DNA of 41,826 nucleotides from Frankia nepalensis (GCF_016786325.1 NZ_JADWYU010000155.1:1-41826), one strand, 5' to 3'; numbered from the stretch's first letter, positions 10,791 through 20,050 are shown. Translations and numbers: made by a program. Notes: a model not told the origin generated them from the sequence alone.

Positions 10791-10923
10791 GGCCGGCCCT
10801 CCTTCTGGGAGGCGCTCGCGGACGGCGAGCCTTCCCCTTTGTCACGCCGAAGGCCGCGCGGCGTCCGGTCGCTGGAAGTGAGCGGGAAGAGGATCACCGA
10901 GTGGCGAACCACCCGGGGGCGCA

Positions 10924-11472
10924 TCAGGCGGCCCCGTCGTGGGTCGGCTCCTCACCGCGCAGCTTCGCGGCGGCCCAGAGCACGGCCTTGACGATGTTCT
11001 GGTAACCGGTGCAGCGGCACAGGTTGCCCGACAGCGCCCACCGGATGTCCTCCTCCGTGGGGTTCGGGTTCGCCTTCAGCAGGGCCGTGGCCGCCATCAT
11101 CATTCCGGGCGTGCAGAACCCGCACTGCAGCCCGTGCTCGTCCTTGAAGCCCTCCTGCACGGGGGAGAGCTCGCTCATCGACGACAGGCCCTCCACTGTG
11201 GTCACCTCGTGGCCGTCGGCCTGCACGGCGAGCATCGTGCAGCTCTTGATTGGCTCTCCGTCGAACAGCACCGTGCACGCGCCACAGTTGGTGGTGTCAC
11301 AGCCCGTGTGTGTGCCGGTGAGCCGCAGGCCCTGCCGGAGCAGGTGCGCCAGCAGCAGCCGCGGCTCCACCTCGGCGACGCGACGCTGACCGTTGACCGT
11401 GATCGCCACCCGCCGGGTCGGGACCTCGGCCGCCGCGGGATCCTCGACGATCTCCTCGAACAGTGGGCTCAT
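10924..11472 (-). CDS. coxS: Aerobic carbon monoxide dehydrogenase small subunit, two [2Fe-2S] clusters
   Basis: The 182-residue iron-sulfur subunit passes electrons from CoxL to CoxM. A plant-ferredoxin-type cluster is held by Cys58, 63, 66 and 78 ([16 protein letters not shown]). The second, proximal cluster is held by Cys117, 120, 152 and 154 (QCGFCTPGM and [11 protein letters not shown]). All eight ligands are present. The ATG at 11472 follows the coxM stop by 3 bp, so the two are cotranscribed. The first 20 residues are an acidic extension ahead of the usual start of the fold. Confidence 0.96.
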   Translation of the reverse strand: MSPLFEEIVEDPAAAEVPTRRVAITVNGQRRVAEVEPRLLLAHLLRQGLRLTGTHTGCDTTNCGACTVLFDGEPIKSCTMLAVQADGHEVTTVEGLSSMSELSPVQEGFKDEHGLQCGFCTPGMMMAATALLKANPNPTEEDIRWALSGNLCRCTGYQNIVKAVLWAAAKLRGEEPTHDGAA

Positions 11473-11475
11473 CCT

Positions 11476-12351
11476 TCAGGCCGCCCTCTCCGCCGCGCCG
11501 GCGATGTCCCGCAGGATCCGGACCACGAAGGTGCGGATCACGTGCCGCTTGTACTCGACGCTGCCCCGGTGGTCGCGGCGCGGCTGCGCGGCCTGGGCGG
11601 CGAGGTCACCCGCCCGCTCGATCGCCGCGGCGGTCAGTGCCTGCCCGGCCAACGCCTGCTCGGCGTCGAGGGCCGCGATCGTGGACGGGCCGACCCCGCA
11701 CAGCGCGATGCCGGCCCTGGTGACGAGCCCACCCGACAGCTCCACGGCGACCGCGACGCCGGCCGTCGCGAAGTCGCCGACGCGCCGCTCCAGCTTCAGG
11801 TAGCCGCCCGCCGGCGTCCCCTTCGGCGCCGGAATGACCGCCTCGAGGGCGATCTCGTCGTACCTCAGGGCGTTCTCGAACGGGCCCGTGGCGAACTGGC
11901 GGATCGGGATCTCCCGAACGCCGTCCGGCCCCGCCGCGACCACCCGGCCGTCGAGCGCGGTGACCGCGGCGGCCCAGTCGCCCTGCGGGTCCGCGTGGCA
12001 CAGCGAACCGACCAGCGTCCCCCGGTTGCGCACCAGCGGGTCGGCGATCAGCGGTGCCGCGGCGGCCATCGTCGGCTGCCGCTGGGCGAGGCTTCCGGAG
12101 CGCTCGAGCGTGGCGTGGCGACACAGCGCGCCGACCCGGATCGTGCCGTCCGGCTCGACTCGGTGGTAGTCGAGGCCTGGCAGGTTGTTGATGTCCACGA
12201 GCAGTTCCGGCGCGGCGAAGCGCAGCTTCAGCAGAGGCACCAGGCTCTGCCCGCCGGCGAGCACCTTGGCCTCGCCCTGCCCCTCGTGCAGCAACTTGAT
12301 CGCCTCGGTCAACTCACGCGGCGCCTCGTAGCGGAATCGAGAGGGATACAC
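11476..12351 (-). CDS. coxM: Aerobic carbon monoxide dehydrogenase medium subunit, FAD-binding
   Basis: The 291-residue flavoprotein takes electrons from CoxS and passes them to the quinone pool. The FAD motifs AGGQS (32-36) and TLVGSLCHADP (112-122) are in their expected places for this family. The GTG at 12351 is chosen because GGGAG lies 7 nt upstream, it follows the previous stop by one base, and the resulting start (MYPSRFRYEAPRELTEAI) matches the usual CoxM N-terminus. An in-frame ATG at 12387 would overlap the preceding gene by 35 bp. Confidence 0.94.
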   Translation of the reverse strand: MYPSRFRYEAPRELTEAIKLLHEGQGEAKVLAGGQSLVPLLKLRFAAPELLVDINNLPGLDYHRVEPDGTIRVGALCRHATLERSGSLAQRQPTMAAAAPLIADPLVRNRGTLVGSLCHADPQGDWAAAVTALDGRVVAAGPDGVREIPIRQFATGPFENALRYDEIALEAVIPAPKGTPAGGYLKLERRVGDFATAGVAVAVELSGGLVTRAGIALCGVGPSTIAALDAEQALAGQALTAAAIERAGDLAAQAAQPRRDHRGSVEYKRHVIRTFVVRILRDIAGAAERAA

Positions 12352-12352
12352 G

Positions 12353-12682
12353 TCATCGCTCCCGGGAGGACGCGCGGCCCGCGTCATCGCTGGCCGGGGC
12401 CGGGCCGGCGTCCCCGGTGACCGAGGGCGGGCCGGGGACGGCGAGCGGGTCCGGGACGGCGACCGGCAGCGCCTCGTGGTCGGGGTTCGGGCGGGGGTGC
12501 TGGTGCGGCGGCCACGGGCCCTGCACCGGCTGCCCGGAAACCTTCAGGAAGTCCACGAGTTCGGGCCAGGCCCGGACGGTGGGGCTCTTGCCCGGCTGGT
12601 TGTGCCCGACGTCCGGCTGGCTCTCGAACAACTCGTACATCCGGGGGTTGCCTCGGCTGTGCCCGCTCGACTCGACGGCCAT
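12353..12682 (-). CDS. Unrecognised 109-residue protein, first gene of the cox cluster
   Basis: The frame has strong GC at third positions, a GGAGAAGG ribosome site 9 nt before its ATG, and a stop one base before the coxM GTG, so it looks like a real, coupled gene. The N-terminal half (FESQPDVGHNQPGKSP, then VRAWPELVDFLKVSGQPVQG) could fold into a small unit. The C-terminal half is rich in Pro, Ala and Asp and is probably disordered. There is no membrane helix, signal peptide or cysteine. I know no family for it. Position suggests a factor for CO dehydrogenase assembly or expression. Confidence 0.6.
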   Translation of the reverse strand: MAVESSGHSRGNPRMYELFESQPDVGHNQPGKSPTVRAWPELVDFLKVSGQPVQGPWPPHQHPRPNPDHEALPVAVPDPLAVPGPPSVTGDAGPAPASDDAGRASSRER

Positions 12683-12731
12683 GTGGCATGCCCTTCTCCG
12701 CGGCGACCGCGGCGACCGCTCCCCCACGCCA

Positions 12732-12743
12732 ACGTGAAAACGT
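12732..12743. promoter_or_regulatory. ACGT-N4-ACGT dyad downstream of the cox -10
   Basis: Two ACGT half-sites 4 nt apart sit about 15 bp downstream of the proposed cox -10 box, a position where a bound protein would block initiation. The half-sites are short, so the match could be chance. Confidence 0.3.
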
Positions 12744-12758
12744 CTGATTTAGTAGTGG

Positions 12759-12788
12759 CTTATATCTCATTGATGGCCACACTGTCGC
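12759..12788 (-). promoter_or_regulatory. Candidate promoter of the cox operon
   Basis: Reading leftward, GCGACA (12783-12788) and TATAAG (12759-12764) are 18 bp apart in a locally AT-rich stretch, 77 bp before the first gene of the cluster. It is the best sigma-70-like match in the 295-bp gap between the sugar transferase and the cox genes. Confidence 0.4.
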
Positions 12789-12945
12789 GCACGGTCGCGG
12801 CCCGTTGACGTAATCCGGGGACATCCGTGTCGCGCCGAGACCCTCAGTAGCGCCGCGGACCGGCCTGGGCCGCTATCACTACGAACGCCGGGCGGCGGGA
12901 ACATCCCATGGCCAGCCCACGTCTCACGCCCTCACGAGGCGCCGC

Positions 12946-12965
12946 GCGCCGCCGTCAGGCGGCGC
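12946..12965 (-). terminator. Probable terminator of the sugar transferase gene
   Basis: A perfect 8-bp inverted repeat (GCGCCGCC and GGCGGCGC) with a GTCA loop lies 12 bp past the stop of the minus-strand sugar transferase. It separates that gene from the cox promoter region. Confidence 0.5.
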
Positions 12966-12977
12966 CGGCGGGCGGTA

Positions 12978-14669
12978 CTAGTAGGCGCCCTCTCGGCGCA
13001 GGACGGCGAAGGCCGTGCGCCAGAGGATGATGAAGTCCATCGCCAGGTTCCAGTTCTCGACGTAGCGCAGGTCGAGGCGGACGGACTCGTCCCATTCCAG
13101 ATCCGAGCGGCCGCTGATCTGCCACAGGCCGGTCAGGCCCGGCTTGACCATCAGCCGACGGTGGACGTCGCCCTTGTACTGGGCCACCTCGCGGGGCAGC
13201 GGCGGGCGCGGGCCGACCAGCGACATCGTCCCGTTGAGCACGTTGAACAGCTGCGGCAACTCGTCGAGCGACCACTTGCGCAGGAACTTGCCGGCCCGGG
13301 TCACCCGCGGGTCGTCACGCATCTTGAACAGCAGGCCGCTGCCCTCGTTCTGGGCCGCGAGATCGGCCACCCGGGCGTCCGCGTCGAGGTACATCGAGCG
13401 GAACTTGAACATCGTGAACTCTTTGCCGCCCTGCCCGACCCGGGTCTGCTTGAAGATGGCCGGACCGCGGCTGGTGAACCGGATCGCGAGCGCGAGCCCC
13501 ACGAACAGCGGCATGAGCAGCAGGACGCCGACCAACGCGGTCGTCCGGTCGAACAGTGTCTTGAGCAGCCGCCGGGAGCCGGTCAGCTCCGGTTCCCGGA
13601 TGTGCAGCAGGGGCAGCCCCGCCACCGGGCGGATCGAGATCCGCGGGCCGACGACGTCGGTGAGCGCGGACGAGACCAGCACGTCGACGTCCGTGCCCTC
13701 CAGGTTCCACAGCACCCGTTGCAGGGTCTCGCCGTCCATCTGCGGGCTGATCGCGACCGTGGTGGCCCGCGTCGCCCGGATCGCGGTGTGCAGGGTCTCG
13801 GAGGTGCCCACGATCGGCACTCCGAGCAGGTCGAAGCCGCTGCGCTCCGGCCGGTCGCGGCTGTGCCGGCCAGGCAGGCGGTCGAGCACGACGCCGACCA
13901 CCGACCAGCCAGCCGTCGGGTCGCGCTGCGCGAGCCGCACCAGGGTCGCCGCCGACTCCCCGGCGCCGACGACCAGTACCCGGTGCATGCAGCGGCCCTG
14001 CCGGCGCATCCGGTGCAGGATGCCGCGGCCGCCGATCCGGCCCGCCACGGACAGCACGATCGCCAGCGGGAAGACGATCAACACGTAGGCGCGGGCGATC
14101 TCCGCCTTGGTCGCGTAGGACACGGTGCCGACGGTGGCGACCACCCGCACGGCGGCGTTGACCACCCGGCGGAACTCCTCCGAGCCGCCGCCGAGGAACC
14201 GCGGCTCGTAGGCCCGGTTCAGCGCCATCGCCACCACCCAGACGATCGGCAGCGCCACCATCGACAGCAGGTACCACCGCGGCGACACGGTCGAGACGTC
14301 GAAGCTCAGGAAGTCCAGGAAGCCGAAGCCGCCGAACCGGATGAGGTAGGCACCGCCGGCCGCGACCACGCAGGCCGCCACGTCGAACGCGATGAGTACC
14401 CGGACGTAGCGGCGTTCCCAGCGCAGGCTCGCCCGGTAGTCACCGCCGGGTGGCTGGGCGCCGCCGCGGCGCGCTCCCGCGGCCGTCGGATCGGCGCCCC
14501 GGTAGGGCGCGCGCGGCGCGGGCCGCCCCCCGGAGCCCGCCCCGGGGTCGCCGCCATCGCCCCGGCGTCGCTCCGCCGGTGGGGCGGAGGGCCGGCCGTC
14601 GGCCCGGCCGTCCCGAGGATCGCGCGGCGCCAGACCCGGCCGGGCGGCCGGGCCCCGGCCGCCGGGCAT
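12978..14669 (-). CDS. Polyprenyl-phosphate sugar-1-phosphate transferase (exopolysaccharide initiation)
   Basis: The 563-residue membrane protein has the layout of WbaP/CpsE enzymes. A Pro/Gly/Arg-rich N-terminus of about 85 residues is followed by four membrane helices, a CoA-binding-like Rossmann region (RVLVVGAGESAATLVRL), a fifth helix (ALVGVLLLMPLFVGLALAIRF) and the catalytic bacterial sugar transferase domain. The last carries KFRSMYLDADAR, DELPQLFNVLNGTMSLVGPR and KPGLTGLWQISGR. It transfers a sugar phosphate from a nucleotide sugar to undecaprenyl phosphate at the inner membrane face, the first step of capsule or exopolysaccharide assembly. The start is uncertain: ATG 14669 is used, TTG 14681 is also open, and neither has a good ribosome site. 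No other polysaccharide genes are adjacent. Confidence 0.88.
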   Translation of the reverse strand: MPGGRGPAARPGLAPRDPRDGRADGRPSAPPAERRRGDGGDPGAGSGGRPAPRAPYRGADPTAAGARRGGAQPPGGDYRASLRWERRYVRVLIAFDVAACVVAAGGAYLIRFGGFGFLDFLSFDVSTVSPRWYLLSMVALPIVWVVAMALNRAYEPRFLGGGSEEFRRVVNAAVRVVATVGTVSYATKAEIARAYVLIVFPLAIVLSVAGRIGGRGILHRMRRQGRCMHRVLVVGAGESAATLVRLAQRDPTAGWSVVGVVLDRLPGRHSRDRPERSGFDLLGVPIVGTSETLHTAIRATRATTVAISPQMDGETLQRVLWNLEGTDVDVLVSSALTDVVGPRISIRPVAGLPLLHIREPELTGSRRLLKTLFDRTTALVGVLLLMPLFVGLALAIRFTSRGPAIFKQTRVGQGGKEFTMFKFRSMYLDADARVADLAAQNEGSGLLFKMRDDPRVTRAGKFLRKWSLDELPQLFNVLNGTMSLVGPRPPLPREVAQYKGDVHRRLMVKPGLTGLWQISGRSDLEWDESVRLDLRYVENWNLAMDFIILWRTAFAVLRREGAY

Positions 14670-15337
14670 CGTCGCCGTCAACGCGCGCCGCCCGCGGGCC
14701 GGTCAGCGGCGAGTCCCCGCAACGTCCGCAACGTCCCCTCCGCGGTGGGCAGCTCCACCGGTATCCCCCCGAGTGCCTGGTGGCCGCGCGCCGGAACAGT
14801 CGCGCGCGACCTCGCCGCCTCGGCGCGCCCCCCGCGCACCCCGTTCCCACGTCCGGCGTGGCCTGGCCACGTGGAGTCGCGGAACCGTCACGACCGTGCT
14901 CCCGCCGGTCGCGATCCTCGCCCGACCCCAACACTCCGGGCGTTGACCGACATGCCGACCATTGGGGGCAACTTACCTGCTCCCGGCACTCGACCGATCA
15001 GCGCCCCTTGGTAACAGACCACGCCAACCGACCGAGCCCGGGCATCGACGACGATCCGGAGGCTAACGCTCCACGATTACGTTCTGTTAAAAACTCGCCA
15101 TCTCTGGTTCAGATTCGACCATTGCCATCTTCGGGAACCCGCCAATGAACACGCGGCGTGCCCAGCGCCTGGCGAATGAGTTACACAACCGATCGGAAGT
15201 GCTACTGTCCGCGAAGCCCGGGCGGCGGCCCGGGAGCGGTCGGCGTCCGCACGACGGGTGGGGGCGCCTGCGCGGGCGCCGACCGTACCCAGCCGCCTGG
15301 CTCGACGTCACACACATCACGCGACCGCCGACGACGA
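14670..15337. other. Gene-free stretch upstream of the sugar transferase
   Basis: No convincing gene is present in these about 670 bp. The stretch nearest the sugar transferase is GC-rich. Positions 15060-15210 are clearly richer in A and T (for example GTTAAAAACTC and GAATGAGTTACACAACC) and probably hold the promoter and a long untranslated leader for the minus-strand transferase. Short open frames here have low-complexity Arg/Pro translations. Confidence 0.4.
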
Positions 15338-15364
15338 AGGGGCCGGGCACGAAGCCCGACCCCT
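15338..15364 (-). terminator. Terminator of the hem operon
   Basis: On the minus strand, an 11-bp stem with one G-T pair and a TTCGT loop lies 40 bp past the hemQ stop. Arms are at 15338-15348 and 15354-15364. Confidence 0.6.
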
Positions 15365-15404
15365 CGGTGGTCGTGGAGCGCCGGCCGGCACGGCCGGGTG
15401 ACGG

Positions 15405-16160
15405 CTACGGCAGGGCGGCGACGATGTCGGTGACCGCCTTGCGGGCGCCGGTGTAGAAGGGGGTCTCCAGCCGGGTGTGCCGGCGGGCGGCGCTGGCGCG
15501 CAGGTGGCGGATGCAGTCGACGATCCGGTGCAGCTGGTCCGCCTCGAAGGCGAGCAGCCACTCGTAGTCGCCGAGGCCGAACGCGGACACCGTGTTGGCC
15601 CGCACGTCCTCGTACTCCCGGCCCATGATCCCGTGCTCGGCGAGCATCCCGCGCCGCTCGTAGTCCGGCAGCAGGTACCACTCCAGCGACCGGTTGAACG
15701 GGTAGACGCAGACGTAGGGACGCGGGTCCTCACGCCGGACGTAGGCCGGGATGTGGCTGCGGTTGAACTCGGCCGGCCGGTGCAGGCCGACGGCCGACCA
15801 GACCGGCTCGAGGTGCGCGCCGAGGGTGGTCTGCCGGAAGCGCTGGTAGGTCTCCTGCAGCAGGTCCGGGTCGGGGGAGGTCCACCAGATCATCACGTCG
15901 GCGTCCGCGCGGTAGCCGGAGATCTCGTAGACGCCGCGGGTGTAGACGTCCTTGGCGAGCGCGCCGTCGAGCAGGGCGTCGACCTCGGCCGCCACGGCGG
16001 AGCGGTCGGCGGGCAGCGGGCGGCGCGCGGCGAACACCGACCAGCTGGTGTAAAGCAGCTCCGCGTTCAGGTCACGGGCGGACTTCGCCTCGGCCGCCGC
16101 CGCGGGGCGTGCCGCCTCCGGCTCCGGCTGGGTCGCGGGCACAGGCTGGGACTCGGACAT
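15405..16160 (-). CDS. hemQ: Coproheme decarboxylase (HemQ, chlorite dismutase family)
   Basis: The 251-residue protein makes the last step of the coproporphyrin-dependent route: it decarboxylates coproheme twice, with peroxide, to give heme b. Family marks are RGVYEISGYRADADVMIWW, the HIPAYVRREDPRPYVCVYPF region, RSLEWYLLP and MLAEHG with His176 as the likely heme ligand. The first 30 residues are a disordered Pro/Glu/Ala tail. The ATG at 16160 lies 4 bp after the stop of the oxidase gene, so the two are cotranscribed. It is also called chdC. Confidence 0.93.
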   Translation of the reverse strand: MSESQPVPATQPEPEAARPAAAAEAKSARDLNAELLYTSWSVFAARRPLPADRSAVAAEVDALLDGALAKDVYTRGVYEISGYRADADVMIWWTSPDPDLLQETYQRFRQTTLGAHLEPVWSAVGLHRPAEFNRSHIPAYVRREDPRPYVCVYPFNRSLEWYLLPDYERRGMLAEHGIMGREYEDVRANTVSAFGLGDYEWLLAFEADQLHRIVDCIRHLRASAARRHTRLETPFYTGARKAVTDIVAALP

Positions 16161-16164
16161 AGGT

Positions 16165-17652
16165 CTATTCTTCCTCGCGACTCGCGTGCTGCTGGCTGAG
16201 CTCTTCCCGGGGTCCCCGCCGGGCGGCGACCGAACCCACGACCGCGTCGTCGACCGCCCCCAGCACCGCCTCCGCGGCCGCCTCGCCGGAGCGGATGCAG
16301 GCCGGGATGCCGACGCCGTCGTAGCCGGCGCCGGCGAGCGCCAGGCCCGGCGGCAGCGCCCGGCGCACCATGGCGACCCGCTCCAGGTGCCCGGGCAGGT
16401 ACTGCGGCAGCCCCCCGCCCCACCGGCTGACCCGGCTCGCGACCGGGCGGGCCGACAGCCCGGTGGCGTGCGCGATCTCGGCGGCGACGACACCGGCGAG
16501 CTCCACGTCGGAGCGCCGCAGGTCCTGCTCGGCGCCGGCTCGCCCGACGCTCGCGCGCACCACCCGCAACGGGCCGCCGGCGGACACGTGCGGCCACTTG
16601 GCCGACAGGTAGGTGGCGGCCTTGATGGTGGCCCGCTCACGCGCGGGCACCAGGAAGCCGCTGCCGGCGGGCAGGTCGACATCCCGGTAGACCAGGGTGA
16701 CCAGCCCGATGGAGGCGTACGGCACGCCGGCCAGCGGCGCGGCGGCGTGCGGCGCGATCGGGGTGAGCAGGTCCCGGGCGACGCCGGCGGGCACCGCGAG
16801 GATCACCGCGTCGGCGTCCAGCGAGGCGTTGCCGCGGGGACCGGTGACAACGGCACCGATGTCGCCAGCCGCGCCGGCCTCGTCGACGTCGACCCGCCAG
16901 CCGCCCTCGACCCGGGCGAGCCGCCGGGCGATCATTCCCGTGCGCACGGTGGCGCCGCTGGCCTCGGCGACCCGGGCGGCGAACGTGCCCAGCCCGCCGC
17001 GCACGGTGGCGAACACCGGCGACGGCCCTGTCGCGGCGACCGGCGCGGTCCTGGCCCGCACCCGGTGGGCGCCCAGCAGCAGCGAGCGGTCCTCGGCCAG
17101 GATCGGCACCAACTGGGGAACGGTGGCCCGCAGCGACAGCGCGTCGGCGCGGCCGGCGTAGACCCCGCCCAGCAGCGGGTCGACGAGCCGGTCGACGATC
17201 TGGCGGCCGACCCGGGCGCCGACGTACTCGCCGACCGTCGGGTCGTCGGGCAGCTTCGTGCGCGGCAGCGCCAGATCCGCGGCGGCGCGCAGGAGCCCTC
17301 GCGGGGACAGCACCCGGGACCGGACCAGCCCGAGCGCGTCGGTCGGCACCCCGAGCAGCGTGTTCGGCGGGATCGGCCGGAGCCTCCCGTTGATCCACAG
17401 CGACGCCGAGGTGGTTGCCGGGTGGACGATGTCGTGCCCGAGGCCGACCTGGCGGGCGAGCCGCTGCCCCTCGGGGACCCGGGCAAGGAACGACTCGGCG
17501 CCCTCCTCGAGGTCGAGCCCCTCGAACGGGGTGGTACGCAGCTTGCCGCCGACGCGGGCGCCGGCCTCCAGCACCGTCACCTCGGCCTTGCCAGCCAGCG
17601 CGTGCGCCGCGGCGAGCCCCGCGATGCCCCCTCCGACGATCACCACTCGCAC
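16165..17652 (-). CDS. hemY: Coproporphyrinogen III oxidase / protoporphyrinogen oxidase, FAD-dependent
   Basis: The 495-residue flavoprotein removes six electrons from the porphyrinogen, using oxygen. It has the dinucleotide-binding start VRVVIVGGGIAGLAAAHALA followed by VLEAGARVGGKLRT. It also has the family signature DRLVDPLLGGVYAGRADALS and a C-terminal FAD motif (GLALAGAGYDGVGIPACIRSG region). Because hemQ follows and actinobacteria use the coproporphyrin route, the substrate is most likely coproporphyrinogen III (symbol cgoX; also annotated hemG). The GTG at 17652 has GGAGGA about 10 nt upstream; earlier in-frame codons give unrelated sequence. Confidence 0.92.
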   Translation of the reverse strand: MRVVIVGGGIAGLAAAHALAGKAEVTVLEAGARVGGKLRTTPFEGLDLEEGAESFLARVPEGQRLARQVGLGHDIVHPATTSASLWINGRLRPIPPNTLLGVPTDALGLVRSRVLSPRGLLRAAADLALPRTKLPDDPTVGEYVGARVGRQIVDRLVDPLLGGVYAGRADALSLRATVPQLVPILAEDRSLLLGAHRVRARTAPVAATGPSPVFATVRGGLGTFAARVAEASGATVRTGMIARRLARVEGGWRVDVDEAGAAGDIGAVVTGPRGNASLDADAVILAVPAGVARDLLTPIAPHAAAPLAGVPYASIGLVTLVYRDVDLPAGSGFLVPARERATIKAATYLSAKWPHVSAGGPLRVVRASVGRAGAEQDLRRSDVELAGVVAAEIAHATGLSARPVASRVSRWGGGLPQYLPGHLERVAMVRRALPPGLALAGAGYDGVGIPACIRSGEAAAEAVLGAVDDAVVGSVAARRGPREELSQQHASREEE

Positions 17653-17758
17653 GTCGTGTCGCTCCTCCGTGCCGGCGGGGACGGGGCCGGCCTGACCCAC
17701 GGACCCGCGCGCTCCCGCGGCGGAGTCGTCCTGTCTCGCGGCGGGGCCGCGTTATCCG

Positions 17759-18943
17759 TCATCCCTCATGGACGAGGTCGACGATGTGGGCGAGCACGCC
17801 CGGATCGGTCTCCGGCAGGACGCCGTGGCCGAGGTTGAAGATGTGGCCCTCGGCCTTCGCGCCGCGCTGCAGCACGTCGCTGACCTTGCCGGCGAGCACG
17901 TCCGGCGGGGCGAACACCGCGGTCGGGTCCAGGTTGCCCTGCACCGCGCGGCCGGGGCCGATCCGGCGGGCGGCCTCGTCGAGCGCGACCCGCCAGTCGA
18001 CGCCGACGACGTCCGCGCCGGCCTCCCCCATCGCCGTGAGCAGCTCGCCGGTGTTCACGCCGAAGTGGATCCTCGGCACCCCGGCGCCCTCGAACGCGCC
18101 CAGCACCTTGGCGCTGTGCGGCGCGACGTAGCGGCGGTAGTCGGCCTCGTCGAGCGCGCCGGCCCAGGAGTCGAACAGCTGCACCGCGTCCACGCCGGCG
18201 TCGACCTGGACCCGCAGGAACCCGATCGTGACGTCCGCGAGGCGGTCGAGCAGCGCGTGCCACAGGTCGGGAGCGGTGTACATGAGCCGCTTGGTCCTGG
18301 CGTGCGTGCGGCTCGGCCCACCCTCGACGAGGTAGCTGGCGAGCGTGAACGGCGCGCCGGCGAAGCCGATCAGCGGGACGTCGCCGAGCTCGGCGAGCAG
18401 CAGCCGCACCGCGTCGTGGATGTAGGGCACGTCGTCCGGCGCGAGCGGGCGCAGCGCCGAGAGCCCCTCGGCGTCGCGGATCGGCTGGGCGACCACCGGG
18501 CCGGTGCCGGCGACGATGTCGATGTCCATGCCGATCGCGACCAGCGGCACGACGATGTCGGAGAAGAAGATCGCCGCGTCCGTCCCGAACCGGCGCACCG
18601 GCTGCAGCGTGATCTCGGTGATGAGCGCGGCGTCCTTGCAGGAGTCGAGCATCGGGACGCCGGCACGCAGGGCCCGGTACTCGGGCAACGCCCTCCCGGC
18701 CTGGCGCATGAACCACACCGGCGCGACGTCGGTCGGCTCCCGGCGAGCGGCGCGCAGCAGCCGCGCGCGCTCGGCCAGCCCCGGCCGGCGCGGACCGGCG
18801 GTGGTCACCGGGCCGGCGGCCGCGGCGCCGCCGGTCACCGTGTCGGCCGCGGCGCCCACACGGCCGCGGCCCTGCTCCGTTCGCTCGCTCATCGCTCCCC
18901 CGCCATCGGCCAGCGACGCCCGGGAACCCTCGCTCGCGCTCAC
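17759..18943 (-). CDS. hemE: Uroporphyrinogen decarboxylase
   Basis: The enzyme turns uroporphyrinogen III into coproporphyrinogen III in the cytoplasm. All family blocks are present: [87 protein letters not shown] and [13 protein letters not shown]. The GTG at 18943 is chosen because GGAG lies 7 nt upstream, giving 394 residues; ATG 18949 is too near that site. An ATG at 18892 (377 residues) is also plausible because the extra residues are low-complexity. It is first of the hemE-hemY-hemQ run, with 106 bp before hemY. A perfect palindrome about 50 bp upstream may control it. Confidence 0.93.
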   Translation of the reverse strand: MSASEGSRASLADGGGAMSERTEQGRGRVGAAADTVTGGAAAAGPVTTAGPRRPGLAERARLLRAARREPTDVAPVWFMRQAGRALPEYRALRAGVPMLDSCKDAALITEITLQPVRRFGTDAAIFFSDIVVPLVAIGMDIDIVAGTGPVVAQPIRDAEGLSALRPLAPDDVPYIHDAVRLLLAELGDVPLIGFAGAPFTLASYLVEGGPSRTHARTKRLMYTAPDLWHALLDRLADVTIGFLRVQVDAGVDAVQLFDSWAGALDEADYRRYVAPHSAKVLGAFEGAGVPRIHFGVNTGELLTAMGEAGADVVGVDWRVALDEAARRIGPGRAVQGNLDPTAVFAPPDVLAGKVSDVLQRGAKAEGHIFNLGHGVLPETDPGVLAHIVDLVHEG

Positions 18944-18993
18944 GCCCATGCTCCGATCGTGACACGCGCGGGCGACCGGCGTCGCGTCGCGTC

Positions 18994-19010
18994 TTCTACG
19001 TACCGTAGAA
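18994..19010. promoter_or_regulatory. 7-3-7 palindrome upstream of hemE, candidate operator
   Basis: TTCTACG-TAC-CGTAGAA is a perfect inverted repeat in an AT-richer patch 51 bp before the preferred hemE start. A near copy (CTACG-AGC-CGTAG with the same AA flank) lies upstream of nsrR at 31133-31149. The regulator is not identified from sequence. Confidence 0.5.
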
Positions 19011-19529
19011 ATTACCCCTTCGGCCACCCGGAGGCATGGCGAGGGTCCCTGGAACAGCCCCGCGCGACGAGGGCCGCCCCACCACGCGGGCGGGCGAACG
19101 CCCATCAGGTACCCAACGGGTGGAACAGGAACGGTCGCGACATGTGCCGCGGGCGGCGCACACGTGGTCCGGCCGCGACACGCCGGGGGGAATGCGTGGA
19201 GATCAGCCCTGGTCGTGGCACCGTCTGTGCCGTCCGAATGGGCGCAGAGGGCGCACGTTGTCCCGCCGGGCCAGGCCGGCCCGCGCGCCGCTTTGGGCAG
19301 TTCGTCCCGAACCGCGGCAGTGCCCCGGGGGCTCTCCCCCGCGCCGGGCTCTGACGCCGAGCGCCGCTCGACCAGGGGCCGAGGGAACCGGAGGTGGCCG
19401 TTGTCGCGAGCATCTGGCGCGGACAGCGCCTCGCCGCGTGAGACCCCGGACGCGGCGGCGCGACCCGCATCCGTCAAAGTTCGCGGAAGTGCCGATCGGC
19501 ATCCACAGCCGGCCATAGGAGGTGCGGTC
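19011..19529. other. Gene-free stretch between hemE and the zinc-ribbon gene
   Basis: I see no supported gene in these about 520 bp. Open frames on both strands are Arg/Pro-rich shadows of GC-rich sequence. The region should hold the divergent promoter for the zinc-ribbon gene, but no clear promoter boxes stand out. Confidence 0.35.
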
Positions 19530-19886
19530 ATGCTCCGCGTGCGCGAGCTTGATCAGACCGTTCGTCTGTATTGCCCCGAGTGCGCGGACGAGCGGCCGTT
19601 CGAGCAGCCGGAGTGCCTGGACGGCCACGGCGCCGACTGCCCCGAGCGAGCGTGCGTCGAGTGCGGCGCCGCCGTCCTGGTCGCCCCCCTGACCCAGCTG
19701 GACACCGGCCGTGACGCCCGCGGTGCCCACGCGCCGGACCCGGCCGGCCAGCCGGCGGCGCGGTTGGTCCGCCCGTCGGCCGGGAGCCCGAGCCCGACGG
19801 CGGGCCGGTCGCCCGCCGCGGCCGACGCCCAGCCCGAGCCGCGGCGGAGGGTCGGGGCGGGGCAGGCCCGGCGGTCGCTGGCGTGA
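19530..19886 (+). CDS. Small zinc-ribbon-like protein
   Basis: The 118-residue protein has two Cys pairs, CPEC near residue 15 and CVEC near residue 43, with another Cys in ADCPERAC between them. This suits one zinc-ribbon fold of about 45 residues. The remaining 70 residues are rich in Pro, Ala and Arg and are probably disordered. A perfect TAGGAGGT ribosome site lies 7 nt before the ATG at 19530. Similar short proteins sit near hemE in other actinobacteria, as far as I recall. The function is unknown; it could bind nucleic acid or a protein. Confidence 0.7.
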   Translation: MLRVRELDQTVRLYCPECADERPFEQPECLDGHGADCPERACVECGAAVLVAPLTQLDTGRDARGAHAPDPAGQPAARLVRPSAGSPSPTAGRSPAAADAQPEPRRRVGAGQARRSLA

Positions 19887-20034
19887 GCCTGCGCAGCCCG
19901 GCGCCGGAGCCCTACCCCTCCGGCGTCGTCCTCGGATCCGGCGGGCAACGTCGGGTCGTTCCCCACCGAACCCACCCATCGGGAGCGAAACAGCACGCTC
20001 CGGCGTCCGGGCAGCGGGATCTCCGCGTACGCCC

Positions 20035-20050
20035 TAACGTGGCCGCCATG
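20035..20050 (+). promoter_or_regulatory. Possible leaderless start of the DUF3000 gene
   Basis: A TAACGT hexamer (20035-20040) resembling a -10 box ends 7 bp before the ATG at 20048. No ribosome site is present, the pattern expected for a leaderless transcript. A -35 box is not clear. Confidence 0.3.

Noticed and set aside
12352-12387. coxM start at the upstream ATG
   Set aside because: It would overlap the preceding gene by 35 bp. The GTG at 12351 has a better ribosome site and gives the family's usual N-terminus.
15145-15456. A 103-codon plus-strand frame before hemQ
   Set aside because: It runs through the hem terminator into antisense hemQ and its translation is Arg/Pro/Gly-rich.
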